A DNA stretch of 64,000 bases, taken from Halovivax gelatinilyticus. GTDB taxonomy: Archaea; Halobacteriota; Halobacteria; Halobacteriales; Natrialbaceae. The stretch lies in assembly GCF_024300625.1 (NCBI RefSeq), contig NZ_CP101322.1, forward strand, positions 2,865,992 to 2,929,991, given 5' to 3'. Shown one piece after another: positions 33,318 to 40,184 of the stretch. A program made the position numbers and the translations under genes. Under the pieces are notes generated by a model that saw only the letters and a list, made by a program, of their open reading frames with translations, was not told where the DNA came from and made no database searches. The first letter of the stretch is position 1. Every line of letters starts with the position of its first letter.

Positions 33318-35222
33318 ATGAGTGAGCAGTTCGACCCGCCGTCCGATTCTTCTCGACGGTCCGTTCTGCGTGCGACCGCAGTCGGCGTCGGTGGCGCGAC
33401 CGTCGCGTCGTCGATGGGGACCGGCGTCGCCAGCCGCGGACGCGGTCCGGCCGACGAAGTCGTCGTCGAGAACGGTCGCTCGCAGCCGACCTTCGCGACG
33501 TCGAACGTGATCCGAGAGGACGTCTGGGTCGAGACCGATCTCGACACCGATGGATCCGGTTCTCCCGATCGCGTTCACGTCGAAGTCGCGCGCCCGTCGT
33601 CGTCGAGCGAACAACTTCCCGTCATCCTCGAACCGAGTCCGTACTACGGTGGGTTAAACTGGGGTACTTCACACCCGATGGACGAAGAACTCTATGTCCC
33701 GGACGAACCCGCTGACCGGCGGCGAGGGGCTTCTGAACCGATCGAGATCACGGAGGACGATCTCGTCGAGTTCACCGGAAGCGAAACTAGCACGATCGGT
33801 CCGAGCGCGTACGAAGAGGAGTTCTTACAGCGGGGTTTCATCTTCGCCTACGCGGCGTCGATCGGGACCGAGTACTCGACTGGGTGTCCGACGATCGGAG
33901 GGCCGGAAGAAATTGCCGGAATTAACGCGGTCGTCGACTGGTTCAACGGACGCGCGACGGCCTACGACTCGGTCTCAGGTGGTTCGCCCGTCGAAGCGAC
34001 CTGGACAAACGGAAAGACTGGCATGATCGGCGCGTCGTACAACGGGACGCTGCCGAACGGGGTTGCCGCGACCGGTGTCGATGGATTGGAGACGATCGTT
34101 CCGATCGTCGCCATCTCGAGCTGGTACGATTACTATCGTGCGAACGGTGCCGTCATTGCGACCGGTGCTGGAGCCGGTGGGGCGATGGACACCGACTCGC
34201 TTTTCGATTCCGTCCTGACTCGATCCAATCCGTCGGTCTGTAACTCCGTTCGCGATGAACTCGTCTCTGGACAGGAACGACTGACTGGCAATAGAAACGA
34301 ATTCTGGGACGAGCGAGATTACGTCCCCGACGCCGAAACCGTCGACGCCGCCGTCTACGCCGTACACGGGCTCTACGATACGAACGTCAAGACGGGGAAC
34401 GTCGGCCAGTGGGTCGACGCGTTGACCGGAGGACAAACGGAGACCAAACACAAAATCTGGCTCACGCAGGGTGGACACGACGATCCGATCAATCGTCACC
34501 CAGAGCCGTGGCTCGATGCGCTGAACGTCTGGTTTACTCACTGGTTGCAAGAACCCGGCGACGAGATCGATGATCTACCGACGGCGACGGTCGAACGCGG
34601 ATCCGGCTCGTTCGACCACTACGACGCCTGGCCACACCAGGACGTACGATCGCTCCCGGTCAAACTGCAGTATGGGGGTTCCAGCCCCGGCGGACTAACG
34701 ACGTACCCGACGATCGGTGATCAACGGACCGAATCGTTCGTGGACAATCCGAACGTTCCGACGACGTCGTTAGTCGGGTCGCTCGATTCGGAGTACTCGT
34801 TGGTCTATCGAACAGAACCGCTCTCAGAACCGCTTCACGTGAGCGGGACGATCCGGCCGAACCTCGCACTTTCGTGTGACGAACCCGCGGCGCTGATTAC
34901 GGCAATTCTGGTCGATTACGACGCTAACGGCGGGGCCAGCATTATCAACCGCGGCTGGATGAACGTGACGAACTACGAATCGCTGTACGAATCGTACCAG
35001 ATTGGAACGGAACCGGGACACTATCGCGCCCGATTCCGTATACACGCCGTCGATCACGTCTTCGGGTCGAATCATCGACTCGGAATCGTCTTCCGGTCGA
35101 GCGATTACGACTTTACGCGACGGCCGTCTCATAATCCGGAACTGACGCTCAGTCCTGGCTGGTCTACCGTCGAACTTCCGGTCGTCGGTGGCTTTCAGGC
35201 GTTCCGAGACGCCGCCGAGTAA
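33318..35222 (+). CDS. Exported S15-like peptidase (CocE/NonD, X-Pro dipeptidyl-peptidase type)
   Basis: A 634-residue alpha/beta hydrolase exported by the Tat route: SRRSVLRATAVGVGG lies at residues 12-26 and is followed by a cleavable signal. The nucleophile elbow GASYNG places Ser at about residue 240. Asp354 (GLYDTNV) and His387 (QGGHDDP) complete the triad. A C-terminal beta-rich domain (from about 480) matches the jelly-roll domain of the Xaa-Pro dipeptidyl-peptidase family. It probably cleaves dipeptides or esters outside the cell. Start: the ATG at 33318; a GTG two codons earlier is also open. It lies divergently from the CitE-like gene. Confidence 0.82.
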   Translation: MSEQFDPPSDSSRRSVLRATAVGVGGATVASSMGTGVASRGRGPADEVVVENGRSQPTFATSNVIREDVWVETDLDTDGSGSPDRVHVEVARPSSSSEQLPVILEPSPYYGGLNWGTSHPMDEELYVPDEPADRRRGASEPIEITEDDLVEFTGSETSTIGPSAYEEEFLQRGFIFAYAASIGTEYSTGCPTIGGPEEIAGINAVVDWFNGRATAYDSVSGGSPVEATWTNGKTGMIGASYNGTLPNGVAATGVDGLETIVPIVAISSWYDYYRANGAVIATGAGAGGAMDTDSLFDSVLTRSNPSVCNSVRDELVSGQERLTGNRNEFWDERDYVPDAETVDAAVYAVHGLYDTNVKTGNVGQWVDALTGGQTETKHKIWLTQGGHDDPINRHPEPWLDALNVWFTHWLQEPGDEIDDLPTATVERGSGSFDHYDAWPHQDVRSLPVKLQYGGSSPGGLTTYPTIGDQRTESFVDNPNVPTTSLVGSLDSEYSLVYRTEPLSEPLHVSGTIRPNLALSCDEPAALITAILVDYDANGGASIINRGWMNVTNYESLYESYQIGTEPGHYRARFRIHAVDHVFGSNHRLGIVFRSSDYDFTRRPSHNPELTLSPGWSTVELPVVGGFQAFRDAAE

Positions 35223-35272
35223 CTCTCCTCGCTTTCGAATCGCTTTTTTAACCGACGGAGTAACTGGCGAGT

Positions 35273-35734
35273 ATGGCCGGACTCTACTTCGAGGAATTCG
35301 AGGTCGGAGAGACGATCGACCACTCACGTCGACGGACGATCTCGGAGAGTGACAATCAGCAGTTCTGCGATATGACGATGAACCAACAGCCACTCCACCT
35401 GGACGCCGAATTCGTGGCCGATACCGAATTCGACGGCCGGTTGGTAAACGGGATCTACACGATGGCGCTCGCGGTCGGGATCTCCATACCCGAGACGACC
35501 GACGGAACCATCGTCGCGAACCTTTCTTACGACGAGGTTTCGCACCCGAACCCCGTTTACCACGGAGACACGATCCGGGTTCGATCGACCGTGACCGAAA
35601 AGCGAGAGACCTCGGACGGCGAACGCGGTGTCGTAACGATGTACGTCGAAGTGTTCAACCAGCACGACGAACTGGTCTGTGAGTTCGAACGCACCGTCCT
35701 CTCGTTGAAGCGAGCGACCGCAGAAGACGCCTGA
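35273..35734 (+). CDS. MaoC-like hot-dog dehydratase
   Basis: A 153-residue single hot-dog domain: MAGLYFEEFEVGETIDHSRRRTISESD opens the fold. MNQQPLHLDAEFVAD carries the Asn/His-type catalytic region of MaoC hydratases, and VNGIYTMALAVG follows. It hydrates an enoyl-CoA-type substrate. A similar pairing of CitE-like and MaoC genes exists in actinobacteria and suggests action on a five-carbon or branched unsaturated acyl-CoA. Here the exported peptidase lies between the pair, so co-transcription is with that gene (50 bp gap), not the lyase. Confidence 0.85.
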   Translation: MAGLYFEEFEVGETIDHSRRRTISESDNQQFCDMTMNQQPLHLDAEFVADTEFDGRLVNGIYTMALAVGISIPETTDGTIVANLSYDEVSHPNPVYHGDTIRVRSTVTEKRETSDGERGVVTMYVEVFNQHDELVCEFERTVLSLKRATAEDA

Positions 35735-35807
35735 TTGGTTGGCGATGACTCGGCGGCTCTCCGCCTGAATCACGTATCTTTTTGAGACCGGCCTCTGTCT
35801 CCTAACC

Positions 35808-36593
35808 ATGGTCGACGTCCTCGACAACAAGCGGGCCGCAACCCAGTTGCGAATTCTGGTCGAAATTGCCGAACGACAGCCCGCCGTCAGCCAGGGCGAG
35901 ATCGCCGAGGAGGTCGGCGTTACGAGTCAGGCGGTGAGCGAATACATACGCGAACTCGTCGAGGAAGGATTCGTCGAAAAGGAAGCACGCTCGCGGTATC
36001 GGGTCACCAACGAAGGCGTCGACTGGCTCTTTCGGACCGCAGACGACGTCCGTCGCTTTGCAGACCACGTTACCGAAGACGTCCTGGGTGCGATGGGCGA
36101 AGACGCCGCTATCGCGACGGAAGCCGTCACCGAGGGGCAAGCGGTGTCGCTTTCGATCGAGAACGGGTTGCTCCACGCGACGCCCGGGACCGGCGGGGAC
36201 GCAACCGGCATCGCGTCGACCGACGCCTCGGCCGAAACGGACGTCGGTGTGACGAATTTCGAAGGCGTGATCGATCTCGAACGGGGCACGGTCACCGTCG
36301 TCGAAGTTCCCTCCGTCAGATCCGGCGGCAGTCGAGCGGTCTCTGACTCGACGGTCGAGGATCTCGTTGACGGATCGGACATCGTCGTCGCATCGGGAGT
36401 CGAAGCGGTAGTTTGTCTTGACCGACTCGGTATCGAGCCGGCAGTTACCGTCGCGGCGGGTGAGATTGCCGCGCAGGCGACCGATCGCGGGTTGGACGTT
36501 ACCGTCGTCGCGACGATGGACGATTTGGGTAGGATAACAGACACATTGCGGGATGGCGACGTCACCTTCGAGGTTCGAACCGCAACGGCGTGA
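35808..36593 (+). CDS. HTH regulator with C-terminal effector-like domain
   Basis: A 261-residue protein. Residues 1-75 are a MarR/TrmB-like winged helix (RILVEIAERQPAVSQGEIAEEVGVTSQAVSEYIRELVEEGFV). Residues 140-260 form an alpha/beta domain with VTVVEVPSVRSGGSRAVSD and DIVVASGVEAVVCLDRLG. This layout is widespread in euryarchaea without a defined ligand. The recognition helix around VTSQAVSEYIRELV is clear. It lies just after the MaoC gene but with its own 73-bp upstream gap, so it may be independent. Confidence 0.78.
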   Translation: MVDVLDNKRAATQLRILVEIAERQPAVSQGEIAEEVGVTSQAVSEYIRELVEEGFVEKEARSRYRVTNEGVDWLFRTADDVRRFADHVTEDVLGAMGEDAAIATEAVTEGQAVSLSIENGLLHATPGTGGDATGIASTDASAETDVGVTNFEGVIDLERGTVTVVEVPSVRSGGSRAVSDSTVEDLVDGSDIVVASGVEAVVCLDRLGIEPAVTVAAGEIAAQATDRGLDVTVVATMDDLGRITDTLRDGDVTFEVRTATA

Positions 36594-36657
36594 GAAAATC
36601 GACCTCCCTGTCTATCGTCGTACTTCACTCGACGGCTCCCGTCTCGGTCGTGTGCGC

Positions 36658-37425
36658 TCACCCGATGTAGCGAAGGTCGTCGTCACTTGGCACGTCCATC
36701 GCAGCCTGTGATTCCATCTCCTGGATCTTCCCGATGACGTCTTCGAGGTCGTCTGCTCGGTCGTCGAGCGATTCGTAGCTAATTTCGAATCCGAGTAGCG
36801 ATTCGAGAACTAAGAGCAGTGCGCGCGCACTTTTTGGATCGACGAGGTATCCGCTCGTCTCTCCCATGAGACAGGTTGCCTCGAATCCACGTTGAACGCC
36901 GAGCCCGAGCAGCAACCCCGAGATGCCCACGATGCCGCCGGCCGGTTCGTCAGGGCGGAACTCGACACCGACGTCTTCGAGCGGATCGATCATCGACGCG
37001 TCCGTCACCGCTCCGATAACGTCGTACTCGTCGATCAGTTCTCCCGTCGGTACGCCGCCCAGTGCGTAACACTCGGAGACGTCGAACTCGTCGGCGACGT
37101 CGAGAAACGCACTCGCGAGCGTATAGTGTCCGTCGCCGTGCTGGGCCTGGTGGTCGCCGGTGAACACGAGCATGTCGCGGGCATCCGGGACGGATACCGC
37201 GTGAACTTCGGTGTGTGTCAGCGAGGCGACTCCGTCTTCGACCGACACCTGGGGTGGGAACGCTCTGGAGTAAATCCGGCGGACGAGCGTCGCCTGTTCG
37301 TCGAGTTCTTCGAGCAAATGGTCTGCAGCCAGTGCGCCAACGTGTCCGACACCCGGCAAGCCCTCGATGAGCACCGGATCCTCGAGGTCGGGATCGGCTA
37401 CGACCTCGATCGCGAGTTCGTCCAT
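36658..37425 (-). CDS. PAC2-family proteasome assembly chaperone-like protein
   Basis: A 255-residue protein. PVLIEGLPGVGHVGALAADHLLEEL is the family opening, and FTGDHQAQHGDGHYTLASAFLD and YALGGVPTGEL are characteristic. Homologues of the eukaryotic assembly chaperone PAC2 stand in archaeal genomes beside translation genes, as here. An archaeal role in proteasome assembly is likely but not shown. It is the last gene of the leftward translation operon; its ATG is 6 nt after the Nop10 stop. The C-terminus is helical and acidic (LEDVIGKIQEME). Confidence 0.88.
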   Translation of the reverse strand: MDELAIEVVADPDLEDPVLIEGLPGVGHVGALAADHLLEELDEQATLVRRIYSRAFPPQVSVEDGVASLTHTEVHAVSVPDARDMLVFTGDHQAQHGDGHYTLASAFLDVADEFDVSECYALGGVPTGELIDEYDVIGAVTDASMIDPLEDVGVEFRPDEPAGGIVGISGLLLGLGVQRGFEATCLMGETSGYLVDPKSARALLLVLESLLGFEISYESLDDRADDLEDVIGKIQEMESQAAMDVPSDDDLRYIG

Positions 37426-37431
37426 ATCCTA

Positions 37432-37611
37432 TCAGCGAAGCCGACGCTTAAGTGCGCGTCGGTACTCGCCGTGTGAATCTTCGGGAGAAATAGGTGCGGG
37501 TGACGTGTTTTCGGTGTCAGCGTCACAGAGCGGACATCGGTCTTCGAGGGTGTAGACCGGTCGCTCGTGAGACCGTGACCAGTCGACACACCGTTTGATA
37601 TCCGATTTCAC
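37432..37611 (-). CDS. nop10: Nop10: box H/ACA RNP protein
   Basis: A 59-residue protein starting at a GTG (37611), short enough to be easily missed. CVDWSRSHERPVYTLEDRCPLCDADTENTSPAPISPEDSHGEYRR matches the archaeal Nop10 layout; the N-terminal zinc site is reduced to a few Cys. The C-terminus is rich in Arg/Lys (RALKRRLR). Nop10 joins Cbf5, Gar1 and L7Ae in guiding RNA pseudouridylation. It lies 10 nt downstream of aIF2-alpha and 6 nt before PAC2, the conserved order in this operon. Confidence 0.88.
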   Translation of the reverse strand: MKSDIKRCVDWSRSHERPVYTLEDRCPLCDADTENTSPAPISPEDSHGEYRRALKRRLR

Positions 37612-37621
37612 GAGCGGATCG

Positions 37622-38422
37622 TTATTCGTCGTCGGTCCGTCGTTCGCGGTGGAATTCCCCGGTACCGCCTTCGCCTTCGATCGCTGTTATGGCCCGTTTC
37701 GCACTGGATTCGAGTTGATCTTCGGCCGTCTTGTAGTTCGGTGCCTTGACTCGAATGCGATATTCCGGAGCGCCGACGTACGTGACGTCCAGATCGACTT
37801 CTTCGGGGACGTCCCCGTTGCCCGATGCGGCGGTGAGGGCGGTACGGACGCCGTCGACGCCCGACGGGGATGGATTTTCGAGGTCGACGTAGCCGGTCAC
37901 GGTGACGTACGGAACCGAGACGTTCTCTCGAGCTGTCTCGACGAGTGCATCTCGCTCCGATTCGTCGAGATCGGTTCCGTCGAGCGCTTCCTCGCCGTGA
38001 ATGGCTGCCTGTTTGAATCCGTCGTAGAGGCTTCCGTGGTGCCCGAGGAGTTCGTTCGCTATCGACGTGTACTGTTCGCTCTCGAGGTCTTCGCCGAACG
38101 CCAGTTCCATCCAGTTGTCGGCCTTCTGCTCGTTTTTCCACTCCTGGATCTTATCCGAGCGCTGGTGATCGTTGACGTCCTTGATCGAGAGGTCGATCTG
38201 CTGGGTCGATTCGTCGACGTCGAGCACCTTACAGACCGAGATCTGGCCTTCGCTGACGTGATCGCGGACGTTTTTGATCCATCCGCTCGCGACCTCGGAG
38301 ACGTGAACGAGGCCGCGTTTGTCGTCGTATTCCTGGAGATCGACGAAGACGCCGAAGTCTTCGATCTCGTCGATTTTGCCGACGACGAGTTCCCCGGGAT
38401 CTGGCCAGCCGGTGTACTTCAT
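37622..38422 (-). CDS. Translation initiation factor aIF2 subunit alpha
   Basis: A 266-residue factor that with beta and gamma subunits brings initiator tRNA to the small ribosomal subunit. An S1/OB domain covers residues 1-80 ([46 protein letters not shown]). A helical domain and a C-terminal alpha/beta domain ([25 protein letters not shown]) follow. The position after S27e (4-bp overlap) and before Nop10 is the conserved archaeal order. The initiator tRNA gene lies about 1.1 kb away on the other side of the operon. Confidence 0.95.
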   Translation of the reverse strand: MKYTGWPDPGELVVGKIDEIEDFGVFVDLQEYDDKRGLVHVSEVASGWIKNVRDHVSEGQISVCKVLDVDESTQQIDLSIKDVNDHQRSDKIQEWKNEQKADNWMELAFGEDLESEQYTSIANELLGHHGSLYDGFKQAAIHGEEALDGTDLDESERDALVETARENVSVPYVTVTGYVDLENPSPSGVDGVRTALTAASGNGDVPEEVDLDVTYVGAPEYRIRVKAPNYKTAEDQLESSAKRAITAIEGEGGTGEFHRERRTDDE

Positions 38423-38592
38423 CGTGACTCGATCGTTTCGATGATTTCGTGTTCGATGGCGGCGTTACCACCGGTCGGTCGTGCGAGGGTCGTCCCGCAG
38501 ACGGCGCAGGCGACTTCGTTCGACGCCTTCCCGAAGACGATCTGTTCGTTCTCGCAATCGCCACAGCGGACGGAGTAGAAAGATCCTGCCAT
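38419..38592 (-). CDS. rps27e: 30S ribosomal protein S27e
   Basis: A 57-residue zinc-ribbon protein of the small subunit. [20 protein letters not shown] has the first Cys pair (CGDC) and [10 protein letters not shown] the second. [14 protein letters not shown] is the usual C-terminal stretch. The start used is 38592; an upstream in-frame ATG at 38631 lies over the L44e gene end and would add unrelated residues. It overlaps the aIF2-alpha gene by 4 bp. Confidence 0.94.
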   Translation of the reverse strand: MAGSFYSVRCGDCENEQIVFGKASNEVACAVCGTTLARPTGGNAAIEHEIIETIESR

Positions 38593-38597
38593 CTCAA

Positions 38598-38882
38598 TCA
38601 CTCCTGGAACTCGAGTCGGCCGGCGCGCCATCCCTTACGGAGGTGCGACTTGCCACACTCGCTGCAGCGGTACTTCAGGTCGGTCTTCTTCGTTGGTTTG
38701 TTCCCACTCGGCACTTTCGAGAACTTGCCGGAGTTACCGATCGTGGATCGCTGGCGTCGTCGCTGGCGGTCTGCGACCTTTTTCATCCCCGTCGAGCGTC
38801 CAGTTCGGACCTTCTCGACTTCGTGTTCGTGGTGTTCGTGACAGTGCGGACAGTAGGTATTGAACCGACGTGGCATCTGCAT
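38598..38882 (-). CDS. rpl44e: 50S ribosomal protein L44e
   Basis: A 94-residue large-subunit protein. [21 protein letters not shown] is almost the Haloarcula L44e start. The zinc-binding Cys pairs are CPHC near residue 11 and CSEC near the C-terminus. Basic stretches ([14 protein letters not shown]) contact rRNA. It is the first gene of the leftward operon L44e-S27e-aIF2alpha-Nop10-PAC2. The TATA-like TTTTAAG, read leftward at 38918-38924, lies about 40 bp before the start. Confidence 0.95.
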   Translation of the reverse strand: MQMPRRFNTYCPHCHEHHEHEVEKVRTGRSTGMKKVADRQRRRQRSTIGNSGKFSKVPSGNKPTKKTDLKYRCSECGKSHLRKGWRAGRLEFQE

Positions 38883-39208
38883 TGTTATCTCACTTACCGG
38901 CTGGTTGGATAGCCCCGCTTAAAACGCGTTTGGTTCGCTCTCGGCTGTCGGTCCGGTGACCCCCACTGTTCGTCGGTTCACGCTGGTCGATGTATGTTCG
39001 GTCAGTCACGGTCCAGTTTCTGGTGTTTGGTTGGTGCACCCGTGCCCATGCGTAAACTGATATACGGAGGATACAACGTAGTTCTCATCGGTTCGGACGT
39101 CGTCGTATCGAATACGCATCCGGCTATGGGTTTCGGAGAAGACCCGCCCTGCGAGGGTCGACTGTCGACTCCGAAGCGCTTACGGTGTGGCTGTCCGAAA
39201 CCCCGAGT
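38883..39208. promoter_or_regulatory. Divergent promoter region between L44e operon and HAH_0734 gene
   Basis: This 326-bp interval has no convincing gene; short open frames here show no protein-like composition. At 38918-38924 the minus strand reads TTTTAAG, a good TATA element for the L44e operon. A weaker T/A-rich element near 39179-39183 lies about 28 bp before the ATG of the rightward gene and would give a leaderless transcript. The middle, 38950-39150, shows nothing further. Confidence 0.6.
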
Positions 39209-39466
39209 ATGAAGCGACTCATCATATACGGCGACCCGGGAATTCGTAAGGGTGCCGTGATCGACGTAGACGGTGAGGAATACGTCTGTTTCGGTATCAG
39301 TCGGAACGGCGAGTGGCACGGACCCGAACGCGTCCAGCTGTGGTGTACGGTGGGCGAGGAAGCAGAACGAGAGGCGTTCGCCCGTCGGCAGTTTATTCCT
39401 CACTTTCTGTCGGTCGAACACGTCGATGCCGACGACGTGACGGTCCGAGAGCCGGCCGCGGCGTAA
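39209..39466 (+). CDS. HAH_0734 family haloarchaeal protein
   Basis: An 85-residue acidic protein: MKRLIIYGDPGIRKGAVIDVDGEEYVCFGI, then WHGPERVQLWCTVGEEAEREAF and QFIPHFLSVEHVDADDV. Near-identical proteins are found across haloarchaea under the name HAH_0734 family; the function is unknown. I used the ATG at 39209; the longer frame starting at 39185 adds residues that are not family-like. It is the only gene between the translation operon and the initiator tRNA, so a link to translation is a guess by location only. Confidence 0.85.
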   Translation: MKRLIIYGDPGIRKGAVIDVDGEEYVCFGISRNGEWHGPERVQLWCTVGEEAEREAFARRQFIPHFLSVEHVDADDVTVREPAAA

Positions 39467-39537
39467 ACCGAGCCACAAATTCGCAACCGGGCGACCGAAT
39501 CACAACCCTTAACTGGTGTACTCGGATACGAAGAAGT

Positions 39538-39612
39538 AGCGGGATGGGATAGCCAGGAGATTCCGGCGGGCTCATAACCCGCAGATCGGTAGTTCAAATC
39601 TACCTCCCGCTA
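39538..39612 (+). tRNA. Initiator tRNA-Met (CAU)
   Basis: A perfect 7-bp acceptor stem AGCGGGA (39538-39544) pairs with TCCCGCT (39605-39611), with A at 39612 as discriminator. The anticodon arm GCGGG-CTCATAA-CCCGC places CAT as anticodon. Three G-C pairs at the base of the anticodon stem and the A1-U72 first pair are the marks of an archaeal initiator. The T-arm is GTAG-TTCAAAT-CTAC (39589-39603). No intron is present. A run of five T at 39613-39617, followed by a 26-nt hairpin (39618-39643), should end the transcript. Confidence 0.95.
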
Positions 39613-39613
39613 T
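39589..39613 (+). repeat. tRNA-Met 3' end: att-like repeat copy 1
   Basis: This 25-bp segment covers the T-arm and the 3' acceptor strand of the initiator tRNA. It is repeated exactly at 39700-39724. Integrases commonly use the 3' ends of tRNA genes as attB, so the pair looks like an integration scar. It is followed by a T-run and a hairpin CGAGGC...GCCTCG. Confidence 0.7.
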
Positions 39614-39699
39614 TTTTCGAGGCGAGCAAATCCGCGAGCCTCGTAATTCGCACGGAGTAGTTTGAACGAGACGGCGCCGAGCGAAGCGACGGTGACGGA

Positions 39700-39724
39700 G
39701 TAGTTCAAATCTACCTCCCGCTAT
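39700..39724 (+). repeat. Second copy of the tRNA-Met 3' end
   Basis: An exact 25-bp copy of 39589-39613, offset by 111 bp, again followed by a T-run (39726-39729) and a hairpin (TGACGC at 39729-39734 with GCGTCA at 39749-39754). No upper half of a tRNA is present, so it is not a functional gene. A third, decayed T-arm-like piece (GGAGTAGTTTGAAC) lies at 39654-39667. Together these look like footprints of repeated integration or excision. Confidence 0.7.
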
Positions 39725-40154
39725 ATTTTGACGCGAGCATTCTCGCGAGCGTCACACACCTGAACGACCAAGGACACGTTGCCGTCCGTTGTATGACCGC
39801 CGAGAGTGGGGAGGAACAGGATTTTCTTTCGTCCAGTGAATCTGATTCGAAAGTGGTGATTCGAATCCTGTCCTGGCTAGTGGTAAATACCATGGGTCAA
39901 CCACTAACTGTCATTCTCACATATGTTCGACTTCTTATACAATATCTACAAGAATATAGTGTAGTTAAAATATAGGGGTTATCGCTCTCGCCCACGCTGG
40001 AAATTCATGGTAATTATTAATACGAGTTTACAATTTGGCGGTATTGTCCGATTAACATTGATCTCTATGGGCCTTTACGCACAGTAATGTGGGTATCACA
40101 AGCTATTGCGATTATTTTTTATTGTGCTATGAACTCGCCCACCGAAACACAAAC
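39725..40154. other. AT-rich non-coding stretch with stem-loops
   Basis: About 430 bases with no gene, visibly richer in A/T than the surroundings, especially from 39880 on. An interrupted inverted repeat is formed by ACAGGATT and AATCCTGT (39810s to 39870s), with CTTTCG/CGAAAG nested inside. Another 7-bp pair, TAGTGGT and ACCACTA, lies around 39880-39910. A 60-codon open frame here shows no family-like sequence and was not accepted. The stretch could be a remnant of an integrated element. Confidence 0.55.
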
Positions 40155-40160
40155 TATATA
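40155..40160 (+). promoter_or_regulatory. TATA element of the first dpp operon
   Basis: TATATA at 40155-40160 is centred about 27 bp before the ATG at 40185. In haloarchaea this distance corresponds to a transcription start at or next to the start codon, so the transcript is probably leaderless. The equivalent arrangement is seen at the second operon near 62606. Confidence 0.6.
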
Positions 40161-40184
40161 TCATGCTAGTGGCTTCCACTTCCT

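Noticed and set aside
38994-39212. 72-codon frame before the HAH_0734 gene
   Set aside because: Composition is unlike halophilic proteins (low acidic content, scattered Cys and Pro) and it overlaps the promoter of the real gene.
39700-39724. A second tRNA gene
   Set aside because: Only the T-arm and the 3' acceptor strand are present; no D-arm, anticodon arm or 5' acceptor strand lies upstream.
39793-39975. 60-codon plus-strand frame in the AT-rich stretch after the tRNA
   Set aside because: No family-like pattern, no good promoter spacing, and it overlaps two inverted repeats. Treated as non-coding or a remnant.
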